From the NCBI RefSeq assembly GCF_003258365.1, contig NZ_QHKM01000008.1, forward strand, positions 1-64,000: DNA of 64,000 nucleotides. Reading direction: 5' to 3'. The notes beneath the pieces are model-generated. The model saw only the letters and a list, made by a program, of their open reading frames with translations. It searched no databases and had not been told where the DNA came from. Positions within the stretch are counted from its first letter, which is position 1. Each line of letters opens with the position of its first letter. Shown one piece after another: positions 17,401 to 25,316 of this stretch. A program made the translations under genes and the position numbers. The DNA comes from Hymenobacter edaphi. GTDB taxonomy: Bacteria > Bacteroidota > Bacteroidia > Cytophagales > Hymenobacteraceae.

Positions 17401-18052
17401 CGGCCGCGGTACGCGCCTTGGCGTACACCACGCAGTTCTCGAACAGCGCTACCGACGAGCCGAAGATGAAGTCCACGTTGCCGTCGATGTAGCAGTCCTT
17501 GAAGTAGTGGCGCGGCGTGCCGTTGCCCTTGGTGTAAAGCGTGTCCTGGTTGCCGAGGAAGCGGCAGTTCTTGAACGCGGCGCGGTCGGCATTCAGCAGC
17601 ACGGCCACGGCCTGCGTGCCGTCGCCGTAGGAGTTTTCAAAGGTGATGTTCAGGGCCGAAAAATCGTCGGCATTCACCGCAAAGCTGGCCGAGTTCTGGG
17701 TGCCCACCGTGCCGCCGCCCGGCAGCGCGTTGCTGGCCCCGTCGTCGTAGGTCAGGATGGTATTGGCCACGCTCTCGCCCACCAGCTGCAGGAAGGGCTT
17801 GTTGGCGGGCACGCTGATTTTCTCCTTGTAGCGGCCGTTTTTGATGAAGATGGAGTAGACCGCGGTGCGGCCCGTCGGGGCGGCGTTGATGGCGGCCTGC
17901 ACCGTGGTATAGTTGCCGCTGCCGTCCTTGGCCACCGTCACGTCGTAGGCCAGCAGCCGGGAGCTGAGGCCCGAGAGTAGCAGCAGACACAAAGTCAGCC
18001 AGGACCAGCGCAGGGCCGTGGTCGGCCTGGGCAGGGTAGAGGTTTGGAGCAT
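14462..18052 (-). CDS. Giant multidomain pectinesterase (CE8), T9SS cargo
   Basis: 1196 aa. Removes methyl esters from pectin outside the cell. Signal peptide (about 1-35); CE8 beta-helix (about 36-345) with QD at 169-170, GNVDFIFG (catalytic Asp 194) and LGRPW (Arg 255). Then a fibronectin-III-like domain, an Ig-like domain (about 460-560), a beta-sandwich that may bind carbohydrate (about 570-780), three Ig-like repeats of about 80 residues (about 785-1035) and a T9SS type A sorting domain (SVFPNPTHDG to RRVVRE). It shares CE8, Fn3 and beta-sandwich parts with the gene at 55096, which lacks the three repeats. A pectin-gene operator candidate is 82 nt upstream. Confidence 0.95.
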   Translation of the reverse strand: MLQTSTLPRPTTALRWSWLTLCLLLLSGLSSRLLAYDVTVAKDGSGNYTTVQAAINAAPTGRTAVYSIFIKNGRYKEKISVPANKPFLQLVGESVANTILTYDDGASNALPGGGTVGTQNSASFAVNADDFSALNITFENSYGDGTQAVAVLLNADRAAFKNCRFLGNQDTLYTKGNGTPRHYFKDCYIDGNVDFIFGSSVALFENCVVYAKARTAAGSSFITAANTPPGQAYGYVFKKTKLPANTGGTLYFLGRPWQNSTGSSPLANNKTVFINSTVGAGLLQPAGWTTWDAGTNTSLITYAEFRSKYYAGTLVPTAQRASWSQQLTAADTAAYSRASLFGTWDPCAVATGFCTGAAPDIAVSNFRAVKGASQATLSWNISWALSQIKYELFRSADNTTFSKIYEVTAPNDSTINFSTTDALPASGTAYYYYLRASKAGAATHTTETIQVSSVQTISVTGTLGAFTQYAGGPSATQSYTLGGVNLTGNVTVTPPAGYEVSANGGTNWYTSAAPLVLTPTANTLANMTISVRLNASAAGAYAGTIGHASPGAAAQTVAVTGNAVTTTAPVSAPLQWWPLKAGNQDSTAVRVPAVTASTPTLRNFYGSNGTTVPAIRAYSNVFGQAFGTTANGDGSWGTAVGGPGGNLNRRFAEQFTVTAAAGKTIRLDSLVLTTAFYNTSSNTKLAVVWSRSGFASDSADVIGGRGPAGGLQSTANGAFATPILLANQTAGPSNTYRLSFAGAAGVTLTAGQTLTFRLYYSCGSTSAGRYAMLKNVYVTGQDLTPAACNAAFSYAASAFCQSGTNPAPTVTGTTGGTFTSTTGLSLNATTGAINLTASTPGTYTVTYAASGTCNSTTTVTITAPAAAGFSYAATSFCTSATAAAAPTLTTGATAGTFSSTTGLTINATTGAITPSTSTPGTYTVTNTVAAAGGCAAATSTAQVTITAPATASFGYVVAGFLCAGSPGTLNATLGAGATAGTFTSTTGLSLNATTGAINLTASTAGTYTVTNTVAAAGGCAAVTSTATVAISPRPAQPTVTVQYTTPGTAILTSSAATGNQWYLNGVIISGATGQTYTANGTANPGAYTVVVTGTGGCASLASTGLTVTAAGKPLAGSSLSVFPNPTHDGRLTLELSGYAKAAHLTVLNALGQVVREQAVAPGQRTVTVDLTAQPAGVYLLRVRTDGGADLRRVVRE
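14950..15690 (-). repeat. Three in-frame Ig-like repeats inside the pectinesterase
   Basis: Each unit is about 240-250 bp and encodes a form of GTFTSTTGLSLNATTGAI plus TPGTYTVTNTVAAAGGCAA. Units 1 and 3 share about 48 identical bases (15044-15092 and 15537-15584), so they arose by recent duplication or gene conversion. Confidence 0.8.
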
Positions 18053-18126
18053 GCAGAATGCGGGTTAGGGTGAGAATCAACTGAATATTAGCCTCCCGCA
18101 ACCCGCATTCAGCGCGGCCCGCCAAG

Positions 18127-18163
18127 CCTTTATTTGCGCAATCGATGTCGGGAACGTTGCCGG
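18127..18163 (-). promoter_or_regulatory. Shared pectin-gene operator candidate, site A
   Basis: 37-bp sequence whose core (18135-18154) fits TGYGCAATCGWTRYCGGGAA on the plus strand. The core ends 82 nt before the pectinesterase start. The same sequence in the same orientation relative to its gene lies upstream of the pectate lyase (34336-34372) and the second pectinesterase (54983-55019). Its CGTT...AACG-like half sites resemble LacI-type operators (inference). Confidence 0.7.
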
Positions 18164-18352
18164 AACAACCCCGTTCCGCGTCGGCGTGGGTGAGTGCTTA
18201 CTCTTCCTCTCCCAAACGTTGCCGGACGCCGAAGCGCGAGCTGGCCCAGCCCCGCCGCTGATTCCGGCCGGCAGCCCCGCCGCCCCGGGGCAGATCCGGC
18301 TCAGGGCCAGGCACGGTGGCCCGGGGCGCCGCCCAAAACGGGCCCGCAACCC

Positions 18353-18360
18353 AACCTTTG
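18353..18360 (+). promoter_or_regulatory. -7 element for the gene at 18400
   Basis: AACCTTTG, one mismatch to TAnnTTTG, 39 nt before the start codon. Confidence 0.4.
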
Positions 18361-18399
18361 GGCCGGCAACGGACTCCTGACCGTAAATCACCCCTGCCG

Positions 18400-18864
18400 A
18401 TGCGCGTGAGCTACCCCCGATTCCCCCGCTTGCTTAGTCCGTTACTGATCATGTTGCTGTTCATCTGCAGCCGCCCGCCCGAGGCCGCCGCGCAGCACCG
18501 CCCACTGCTACCGGCCGCCGGGCGCGGCCACACCCTCGAAGACACCGTGCAGGCCGTGCGCCGGCTGTTCAACGGCCACGACGCGGCCAGCACGTCCGGC
18601 TTGGCCGTCGGCGTGGGCGGGCTCAGCGTCATCGGCGTGGGCGCGCTCATGCCCGCGCCCTTCGGCAACCCCGGCCTCCGGGGCAATTTCATTGCCACCG
18701 GTGCCCTGGCTACCGGCGTCGGGGCGGGGCTGTCGTTGCGGCGCATGCTGCGCTTCAGCCCCAAGCACCGCGACGAAGTGCTGGCCGCCTACCAGCAGGG
18801 CGAGCCGCTGCCGCCCTACGTGCGCCGCCGCCTGCGGCCCGAGCATTTTCAGCCCGGCCGGTAG
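18400..18864 (+). CDS. Small exported membrane protein, paralogue 2 of 3
   Basis: 154 aa from MRVSYPRFPRLL; the longer frame upstream is not supported by a signal peptide. Signal peptide to AAAQ, then DTVQAVRRLF, two hydrophobic segments (GLAVGVGGLSVIGVGAL and FIATGALATGVGAGL), then YQQGEPLPPYVRRRLRPEHF and a short end. It matches paralogue 1 from the DxxxAV motif to the C terminus. Divergent from the pectinesterase. Confidence 0.78.
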   Translation: MRVSYPRFPRLLSPLLIMLLFICSRPPEAAAQHRPLLPAAGRGHTLEDTVQAVRRLFNGHDAASTSGLAVGVGGLSVIGVGALMPAPFGNPGLRGNFIATGALATGVGAGLSLRRMLRFSPKHRDEVLAAYQQGEPLPPYVRRRLRPEHFQPGR

Positions 18865-19033
18865 CGCCCCGGGGCCGCGCGGCGGCCCAGCCAATAGCTG
18901 CCCGAATCAGACTTCGTGCAGCTGCGCCTAAATGGCCAAACAGCGGCCCTGGGGCTCCAAGGTGGGTAGCGGCTGGCCGCGGGGCTGACATCCTGCCCTG
19001 GGCCTGGCCAGCCAGCGGCTTGGCTGCGGGCGC

Positions 19034-19041
19034 TATCTTCC
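19034..19041 (+). promoter_or_regulatory. -7 element for the gene at 19064
   Basis: TATCTTCC, 22 nt before the start codon. Confidence 0.4.
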
Positions 19042-19063
19042 GGGCACACAGTTACGCTATTCC

Positions 19064-19513
19064 ATGAAACTCTATCTACTCCTGGCGGGGCTGCTGGCGT
19101 CGGGGCTGGCCAGCCGCGCCCAGACGCCCGCGCCGGCCGCTGCCCAGGCCGCCGCGCCCACTCCGCAGCTCGCCCCCCGGGCCGATACCGTTGCGGCCCT
19201 GCACCGGCTGTTTGCCCGCCGGCGTCGCCAGTTCCTGGTTATCGGCGCCGGCGGCGCCGCGCTGAGCATCGGTAGCAGCATTGTCTGGAGCCGGGTGGCC
19301 GTGGAAACGAGGACCGGGGGCAGCATTATCAGACCGCTGTTTCCGCCCGAGACTTACCCCATCATCGGGGTCAGCGTCGGCATCGGCTTTGGGATTGTGG
19401 GGGCGGCGCTGGCCGGCGACTTCGGCCCCCGGCGCGAGGCCGAAACGGTGCGGCGCTACGAGGCTGGCCACCCGCTGTCGGCCGCCCTGCGCCGCCGCCT
19501 GAGGCTGCGCTGA
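19064..19513 (+). CDS. Small exported membrane protein, paralogue 3 of 3
   Basis: 149 aa. Signal peptide (ASRAQ), an Ala/Pro-rich linker, DTVAALHRLFARRRR, two hydrophobic segments (FLVIGAGGAALSIGSSIVW and IIGVSVGIGFGIVGAAL) and a tail YEAGHPLSAALRRRLRLR. It is the most diverged of the three and lacks the EHF end. It lies 199 bp after paralogue 2 with its own promoter-like element. Confidence 0.75.
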   Translation: MKLYLLLAGLLASGLASRAQTPAPAAAQAAAPTPQLAPRADTVAALHRLFARRRRQFLVIGAGGAALSIGSSIVWSRVAVETRTGGSIIRPLFPPETYPIIGVSVGIGFGIVGAALAGDFGPRREAETVRRYEAGHPLSAALRRRLRLR

Positions 19514-19602
19514 CGCGCCCCGGCCCGCCCCACAAGCACCTGCGCGCCCGCCGTCACCGCCCGGGCCCGGTGGGGAAGGCGACGTTGTCCTGCGCGCGCA
19601 AA

Positions 19603-19651
19603 GACCAGCCCCGCCGCGGCCAACCAGTGGTCAGTCGCGGCGGGGCTGGTC
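19603..19651. terminator. Long GC-rich hairpin between convergent genes
   Basis: 16-bp perfect stem GACCAGCCCCGCCGCG with a 17-nt loop, 90 nt after paralogue 3 and 54 nt before the stop of the next gene. There is only a weak T-run. Confidence 0.55.
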
Positions 19652-19705
19652 GGCAAGCGGCGAAATGCCGGCGCGGCGGCCGGGTAGCCGGCGCCCGGCC
19701 GGCCG

Positions 19706-20713
19706 CTAGAAGCGGGTCTTGACGATGGCGAAGCGCGGCGCGGTGGGCTGGTAGGGGTAGAGCACGTAGGCGTCGTTGCTGCGGCGCGTGATGGTGGTGG
19801 GGCTGACCGCGCCGGTGACAAAGGAGCCGGTGGCAGCGGCCGTGGCCCAGCCATCGGTGCTGCCGAGGCGGTACACGGTGCCCTGGCTGCCGGCCACCAC
19901 CAGCAGCGTCTGGTTGTCGGACAGCAGCAGGCCGTCGGCCCCGGCCAGGTTTTGCGTCGTGGTGACGCGGGTGAAGCCGGCCGGGTTGCTCAGCGGCACC
20001 TTGAAGAGGCTGCCGTCGCTGGTTTTGGCCACCAGCAGGTAGCCGTCGGGGTGGTACACGATGCCGTTCAGGCCGAAAGTGGTGCTGCTCAGCTGCGCGT
20101 TATCGAGCAGGACGGTGGCGTTGCCCTGCAGATCCAGCTTGTAGATAACCGGGGCGAAGCTGTCGGTGATGTAGGCGTTGCCCTGCGCATCGACGGCAAT
20201 GTCGTTGGCGAAGTGCTGCGAGTAGGCAGCGGCTTTGCTGCCCAGGTCGGTGTAGGCGAGCAGGTTGCCGGTGGTGGCGTTGAAGACGGCCACGGCTGCC
20301 AATTTGCGCTGCGTGGCGGGCGAGGTGCGGGCGGGGTTGAAGTTGTTGTCGGCCACGGCGGCCAGCACGCGGTTGCGGCCCGCGTCGAGGTGCAGCCCGA
20401 TGGTCGAAATCAGCCGCGCGTCGTCGGCCAGGGCGGTGTAGGTGCTGTCGTCCTTCACCGTGATGATGCGGCCCTCGCGGCGGGAGCTAACGATAAAGCG
20501 CTGGTTGGCGGCGTCCCACTGAATGCCTTCGGGGTGCGAGGCCGCCAGCGGCACCGTGATTTTGTCGGGCGTGGCGGGTATTTCCACCGGGTCGTCGTCG
20601 TCGTTGGAGCAGCCGGGCAGCAGCGCCAGCAGCGGCAGCAGCACGACGAGCAGGCGCAGCAAGCGGGGCAAAGAAGGGGCAGCGGGCAGCTGGGGTAAAA
20701 ACGGGTGTTGCAT
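19706..20713 (-). CDS. SMP-30/NHL-like beta-propeller lipoprotein
   Basis: 335 aa. Signal peptide with lipobox LLPGC followed by an acidic SNDDDD tether, then repeated strands such as SHPEGIQWDAANQRFIVSS, NDIAVDAQGNAYITDS and GLNGIVYHPDGYLLVAK, typical of SMP-30/gluconolactonase-like propellers. No clear catalytic metal site was traced, so binding rather than catalysis is equally possible. Outer-membrane or surface lipoprotein by inference. Confidence 0.82.
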   Translation of the reverse strand: MQHPFLPQLPAAPSLPRLLRLLVVLLPLLALLPGCSNDDDDPVEIPATPDKITVPLAASHPEGIQWDAANQRFIVSSRREGRIITVKDDSTYTALADDARLISTIGLHLDAGRNRVLAAVADNNFNPARTSPATQRKLAAVAVFNATTGNLLAYTDLGSKAAAYSQHFANDIAVDAQGNAYITDSFAPVIYKLDLQGNATVLLDNAQLSSTTFGLNGIVYHPDGYLLVAKTSDGSLFKVPLSNPAGFTRVTTTQNLAGADGLLLSDNQTLLVVAGSQGTVYRLGSTDGWATAAATGSFVTGAVSPTTITRRSNDAYVLYPYQPTAPRFAIVKTRF

Positions 20714-20807
20714 AAATGCGGCGTTTGGAGTCAGGGTATTAATCTGCTGACTATACGCTCATTGGCCGCATTCGGTCGGGCTGCCTGCACGCGCTGCCAA
20801 AACAAGC

Positions 20808-20845
20808 GGCCTGGTGGCCCGCCTCCAATGGCGGGCCGCCAGGCC
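20808..20845 (-). terminator. Terminator of the broken gene at 20866
   Basis: 16-bp stem GGCCTGGtGGCCCGCC with one wobble pair and a 6-nt loop; the minus strand continues into GCTTGTTTTGG. Confidence 0.65.
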
Positions 20846-20865
20846 GGCAGCGGCGGCAAGCGGGG

Positions 20866-21180
20866 CTAGGGCTTGCGGAAAATCAGCGTGCTGTAGCTGT
20901 CGGTCTGGTCGCCGCCGGTAAAGCTGCCCTGCAGCCCGTAGCCCTGGGCAAAGAGCTTGTCGAAGAGCACCTGCAGCTGCCTGGCGTTGTACTCCTGGCT
21001 TTTCTTGCCCGCCACAGTTTCGATTTTGCCGGGGCCGTAGGTGATAATGGCCTGGTTCCAGCCGCCGGATTCGCGCCCCCGCACTACGGCCGTGTTGCCC
21101 GAAGTGGTTTAGGCCTGGGCGGGTGGGCTGCCCCACAGGCTGAGCGCGGCCAGGCCGCAGGCAAGAAGAAGCTTTTTCAT
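20866..21180 (-). pseudogene. Small secreted protein with in-frame stop after signal peptide
   Basis: The frame starts MKKLLLACGLAALSLWGSPP AQA, a good signal peptide, and codon 24 (21109-21111) is TAA. The same frame then continues TTSGNTAVVRGRESGGWNQA through to FRKP for 80 more codons. A single C-to-T change from CAA would restore a 104-aa exported protein with a normal AQAQ-type cleavage site. The mature part (FDKLFAQGYGLQGSFTGG) looks like a small DUF4177-like domain. It is either a true nonsense mutation or a sequencing error. An internal start at MRGRESG would give a 72-aa protein without export signal. Confidence 0.75.
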
Positions 21181-21268
21181 GGCAGAAGCGGGGACCAGGG
21201 TGGGCGCTACCCCGGGTAAAAAGTCCGCCAGCGCAGCCGCGCGACGCAATGACTTCCGGCCGGTCGGC

Positions 21269-22063
21269 TCACGCCCCGGGCCCCTGGGGCAGGCCGAGCA
21301 GGTACAGCTTCCGGGCCTTGCCTCCCAGCAGGCCGGTTTCCCAGGTGTAGTCGGCTGCCTGCAGGCCTTCGAGCAAGGTCCTCATGTCGTCCAGCGTGTA
21401 GGTGCGGGCGTTGGAAACGGCGCCGTCCCAGGCAAAGCACAGGGGAATAACCGGCAGCACGTAGGTGAAGAACAGCTGCCGGATGGTGAGGGGCCGGACG
21501 AAGGGCGTGAGCAGCAGCGCCAGCAGGAAATTCGGCAGCAAAGCCACCCACCACAGGCCGATGGGGAAGCTGTTGTCGCTGATTTCGTACACGCAGATCG
21601 GCTGGCGCTGCTGCTGAGCGTCTTGCAGGATGCCCCGGGCCACGGCCGGGCGCATGTGGTGCAGGCTGCAGATCATGGTGCGCACCCCGCGCAGCTCCAC
21701 GTCCACGCGCGTGGCGTCGACGGCGTGGGTTTGGTAGCGCAGGGCCGGGTCGTCCCCTGCGTTGATGGCCGCGGCCAGTTCCCGGTTGGGGTACAGGTCC
21801 GTCATGGTCAGCCGCAGGTGGCCGCGGCCGGGCTGGGCTTTCAGGGTTTGGTACACCTCCAGCATCGGCCCGCCGCTGCCCGAGCACAGGTCCACGATGG
21901 TGGCGGTATCGGTGTGGGCCAGGGCCCGGCGTAGCAGTTCCTCCAGGTGAGCAGACGAGCCCAGGAGCCGGTGCATGACCACAATCAGCCGCGTCAGGCC
22001 GGTGCGCAGCCCGTGGGGAAACCAGGCAAAGTCCTCGAACTCAAACAGGTGAATGCGTTTCAT
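21269..22063 (-). CDS. Class I SAM-dependent methyltransferase-like protein
   Basis: 264 aa from MKRIHLFEFEDFAWFP. Motif I, ATIVDLCSGSGGPMLEVYQTL, is a Rossmann SAM-binding loop, and LTMTDLYPNRELA is the next strand with its acidic ribose ligand. A hydrophobic stretch (GLWWVALLPNFLLALLLTPF plus LFFTYVLPVIPLCFAW) near residue 180-220 suggests membrane association, as in proteins acting on lipids or quinones. The substrate is unknown. Confidence 0.78.
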   Translation of the reverse strand: MKRIHLFEFEDFAWFPHGLRTGLTRLIVVMHRLLGSSAHLEELLRRALAHTDTATIVDLCSGSGGPMLEVYQTLKAQPGRGHLRLTMTDLYPNRELAAAINAGDDPALRYQTHAVDATRVDVELRGVRTMICSLHHMRPAVARGILQDAQQQRQPICVYEISDNSFPIGLWWVALLPNFLLALLLTPFVRPLTIRQLFFTYVLPVIPLCFAWDGAVSNARTYTLDDMRTLLEGLQAADYTWETGLLGGKARKLYLLGLPQGPGA

Positions 22064-22346
22064 CGTGGCGGGCCGCTTGCGAAGACGGATTTGCGGGGGC
22101 AACCTACAAAAGCATACTCGTTATGGCATAGTGAATTATATATGTTTTTTGGCGGGTAAAAGACCGCACCCGCACGGTGGCGCCGGAGCATTGGCGCTGA
22201 GAACAGCCGTGGCATCGGTACCGCTGTCGGGCAAGCTGTCAACTCCACCTTCCCGCGGAAACGCCCGGTACGGCGCTTACGCGTACCACTTGCCAGGGCG
22301 CGGGCCATTCAGCTTTTTGAGCCCACGGCTAGGCCGTGCTCATCAA
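22064..22346. other. Intergenic region, mostly unexplained
   Basis: Starts with an AT-rich stretch (22108-22160) that may hold the methyltransferase promoter. At 22312-22350 a CTTTTTGA...TCAAAAAG plus CACGGC...GCCGTG stem overlaps the left arm of the clpB terminator, so the two hairpins would exclude each other. No gene seen. Confidence 0.4.
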
Positions 22347-22381
22347 AAAGGCCCCGCCGGCAAGCTGCCGACGGGGCCTTT
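22347..22381 (-). terminator. Terminator of clpB
   Basis: AAAGGCCCCG...CGGGGCCTTT stem of 10 bp with a 15-nt inner part, A-rich to the left so that the minus-strand RNA ends CUUUUUGAU. Confidence 0.8.
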
Positions 22382-22401
22382 CCCATAAATCAAGCTCCTG
22401 C

Positions 22402-25014
22402 TTACTCCACGGCCGGCATTTCCACGTTCACGAAGCGAATCTGCCCGTCCTGCAGTTCGGCTTCCACCACGGCGTCCTTCGAGACTTTGCCCGAGAGGAT
22501 TTCCTTGGACAGCTCGTTCAGAATCAGCCGCTGCAGCACGCGCTTCAAGGGGCGGGCACCGAAGGTCGGGTCGAAGCCCTGCTCGCCGAGGAAGTCGAGC
22601 ACCTCGTCGGTGGCTTCCAGGCGGATGCCGGCTTCTTCCAGCCGCTGCTGGATCTGCCGGAACTGGATGTCGACGATTTTGCGGATTTCCTTGCGCTTGA
22701 GCGGCTGGAACATCACGATTTCGTCGATGCGGTTCAGGAACTCGGGGCGCATGTGCTGCTTGAGGCGGTCCACCACTTCCTCGCGGGTGCGGTCCACCAC
22801 CTCGTCGTGGTTGTACTCGTTCAGCTCCTTGAAGTTCCGCTGAATGATGTCGGCCCCGGTGTTGGAGGTCATGATGATGATGGTGTTCTTGAAGTTCGCC
22901 ACCCGGCCCTTGTTGTCGGTGAGGCGGCCGTCGTCGAGCACTTGCAGCAGGATGTTGAACACGTCCGGGTGGGCCTTCTCGATTTCGTCGAGCAGAATTA
23001 CCGAATAGGGCTTGCGGCGCACCGCCTCGGTGAGCTGCCCGCCTTCGTCGTAGCCCACGTAGCCGGGAGGCGCCCCGATCAGGCGCGACACGGCGTGGCG
23101 CTCCTGGTACTCCGACATGTCGATGCGCACCATCGCGTTGTCGTCGTTGAACAGGTACTCGGCCAGGGCCTTGGCCAGCTCCGTCTTGCCGACGCCGGTG
23201 GTGCCCAGGAAGATAAACGAGCCGATGGGCCGCTTGGGGTCCTGCAGGCCGGCGCGGGAGCGGCGCACGGCGTCGCTGATGGCCATAATGGCTTCCGACT
23301 GGCCGGCCACGCGCTTGCCCAGCTCGGCTTCCAGGTTCAGCAGCTTCTCGCGGTCCGACTGCAGCATCTTGCTCACCGGAATGCCGGTCCATTTGGCTAC
23401 CACTTCAGCAATGTCCTCGTGGGTCACCACTTCCTGCAGCATCGAGCCGCCGTCCTTGTTGGCGTTGGCCTGGTCCTGCAGCTCTTTCAGCTTGGCTTCG
23501 GCTTCCTGAATCTTGCCGTAGCGCAGCTCGGCCACGCGGCCGTAGTCGCCCTGGCGCTCGGCCTGCTCGGCTTCCATCTTAAACCGCTCGATGGCCTCTT
23601 TCTGCTCCTGGATGTCGTTGAGCACGTTTTTCTCCGACTCCCAGCGGGCTTTCAGCGAGTCGCGCTTGTCACCCAGCTCGGCCAGCTCCTTGTTGAGCAC
23701 GGCTTCGCGGTCCTTGTTGTCCTCGCGGCGGATGGCCTCGCGCTCAATCTCCAGCTGCATGATGCGGCGCTGCACCTCGTCCAATTCCACGGGCATGGAG
23801 TTCAGCTCGATGCGCAGCTTGGCGGCGGCTTCGTCCATCAGGTCAATGGCTTTGTCGGGCAGAAACCGGTCGGTGATGTAGCGGCTCGACAGCTCCACGG
23901 CGCTGATGACGGCGTCATCGGTAATGCGCACGCCGTGGTGCAGCTCGTACTTCTCCTTGATGCCGCGCATGATGCTGATGGCGTCCTCGATGGTCGGCTC
24001 GTCCACCGTCACGGCCTGGAAACGGCGCTCCAGGGCCTTGTCCTTCTCGATGTACTTCTGGTACTCCTTGAGGGTGGTGGCGCCGATGGCGTGCAGCTCG
24101 CCCCGCGCCAGGGCGGGCTTGAGCAGGTTGGCCGCATCCATGGCGCCCTCGCCGCCCGCGCCGGCCCCGATCAGGGTGTGCATCTCGTCGATGAACAGGA
24201 TGATCTGGCCCTCGGCGTCGGTGACTTCCTTGATGACGGACTTGAGGCGCTCCTCGAACTCGCCCTTGTACTTGGCGCCGGCGATGAGCAGGCCCATGTC
24301 GAGCGACATGATGGTTTTGTCCTTCAGGTTCTCGGGCACGTCGCCGGCCACGATGCGCTGGGCCAGGCCCTCCACGATGGCGGTTTTGCCCACGCCCGGC
24401 TCGCCGAGCAGCACGGGGTTGTTCTTGGTGCGGCGGCTCAGGATCTGGAGCACGCGGCGGATTTCCTCGTCGCGGCCGATAACCGGGTCCATCTTGCCGG
24501 TGCGCACCTGCTCGTTGAGGTTGCGGGCGTAGCGGTTCAGGCTCTGGTACTGGTCCTCGGCCGACTGCGAGGTGACCTTGCGGCCCCCGCGCAGCTCCTG
24601 GATGGCGGCTTTCAGGTCCTTGAGGTTGAAGCCCGTGTCCTTGAGCAGGGAGGCCACGCTGTCCTTGCCGTCGACCAGGGCCAGCAACAGGTGCTCCACG
24701 GAGATGAATTCGTCGCCGAACTCCTTGAGGAAGCCGTTGGCGCGCTGCACGGCGGCGGCGGCTTCGTTGGCGAGGTAGGGCGAACCGCCGCTTACCTTGG
24801 GGTAGCCATTGACAATGGCATCCAGGCGCGGGGTGAGGATGTTCAGGTTGACGCCGAGCTTCTTGGCCAGAAACCCGGTCACGTTTTCATCCACCTGAAA
24901 GATGCCTTTCAGGAGGTGGCCCGTCTCGATGGCCTGCTGCTGGAGGCCGCCGGCAATTTCGGTGGCCTTCTGCACGGCCTCCTGGGCCTTGATGGTGAAG
25001 TTGTTGAAGTTCAT
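22402..25014 (-). CDS. clpB: ATP-dependent disaggregase ClpB
   Basis: 870 aa. Hexameric Hsp100 chaperone that pulls apart aggregates with DnaK. N-domain with paired Clp repeats (about 1-145); AAA1 with Walker A GEPGVGKT and Walker B ILFIDEMH; a long coiled-coil middle domain (about 400-525; [21 protein letters not shown] region); AAA2 with Walker A GTTGVGKT and Walker [16 protein letters not shown]-terminal D2-small domain with [13 protein letters not shown]. The start at [15 protein letters not shown] is the conserved N terminus. No heat-shock operator was recognised upstream. Confidence 0.97.
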   Translation of the reverse strand: MNFNNFTIKAQEAVQKATEIAGGLQQQAIETGHLLKGIFQVDENVTGFLAKKLGVNLNILTPRLDAIVNGYPKVSGGSPYLANEAAAAVQRANGFLKEFGDEFISVEHLLLALVDGKDSVASLLKDTGFNLKDLKAAIQELRGGRKVTSQSAEDQYQSLNRYARNLNEQVRTGKMDPVIGRDEEIRRVLQILSRRTKNNPVLLGEPGVGKTAIVEGLAQRIVAGDVPENLKDKTIMSLDMGLLIAGAKYKGEFEERLKSVIKEVTDAEGQIILFIDEMHTLIGAGAGGEGAMDAANLLKPALARGELHAIGATTLKEYQKYIEKDKALERRFQAVTVDEPTIEDAISIMRGIKEKYELHHGVRITDDAVISAVELSSRYITDRFLPDKAIDLMDEAAAKLRIELNSMPVELDEVQRRIMQLEIEREAIRREDNKDREAVLNKELAELGDKRDSLKARWESEKNVLNDIQEQKEAIERFKMEAEQAERQGDYGRVAELRYGKIQEAEAKLKELQDQANANKDGGSMLQEVVTHEDIAEVVAKWTGIPVSKMLQSDREKLLNLEAELGKRVAGQSEAIMAISDAVRRSRAGLQDPKRPIGSFIFLGTTGVGKTELAKALAEYLFNDDNAMVRIDMSEYQERHAVSRLIGAPPGYVGYDEGGQLTEAVRRKPYSVILLDEIEKAHPDVFNILLQVLDDGRLTDNKGRVANFKNTIIIMTSNTGADIIQRNFKELNEYNHDEVVDRTREEVVDRLKQHMRPEFLNRIDEIVMFQPLKRKEIRKIVDIQFRQIQQRLEEAGIRLEATDEVLDFLGEQGFDPTFGARPLKRVLQRLILNELSKEILSGKVSKDAVVEAELQDGQIRFVNVEMPAVE

Positions 25015-25153
25015 AACGCTAAGTCTCGTTCGGGTGCTTTGGTCTAAAGCTGATACGGGCTTAGCAAAGGATGGGCTAAAGGGAATATTCGGACTTTTTG
25101 TCCGGTTTTGAGACTTTGACGGATGTTGTTTATGTAGTTTTGGCAGAAACTCG

Positions 25154-25231
25154 CAAATAAGTGGGTATATATGCAACGAAAGGGCCTAGTACCAACTAGG
25201 TCCTTTCGTTGCATATATACCCACTTATTTG
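25154..25231. repeat. 78-bp near-perfect palindrome (37-bp stem)
   Basis: The left arm starting CAAATAAGTGGGTATATATG pairs with the right arm over 37 positions, with a single G-T wobble (25184/25201) and a 4-nt ACCA loop. It lies between the CBS-HEPN gene and clpB, 140 nt upstream of the clpB start. It has no U-run, so it does not look like a normal terminator; an RNA copy would be a long double-stranded hairpin. Confidence 0.85.
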
Positions 25232-25256
25232 AGATTTATTGCCTTGTTATTCAGGG

Positions 25257-25316
25257 TTTCCTCTAACTAGATATTAAAATTAATTGAATTAAATTTTAAT
25301 ATCTAGTTAGAGGAAA
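25257..25316 (-). repeat. Second palindrome overlapping the CBS-HEPN stop codon
   Basis: 25-bp perfect stem (TTTCCTCTAACTAGATATTA plus AAATT) with a 10-nt A/T loop. The TAG stop (25303-25305) and the last three sense codons form part of one arm. Together with the palindrome at 25154 it could end transcription or protect the mRNA 3' end. Confidence 0.8.

Noticed and set aside
14624-17980. An 1118-codon open frame opposite the pectinesterase
   Set aside because: Low-complexity Gly/Arg/Ala translation, no signal or domain; the antisense frame is CE8 with all catalytic motifs.
22336-25047. A 903-codon open frame opposite clpB
   Set aside because: Shadow of clpB without recognisable protein features.
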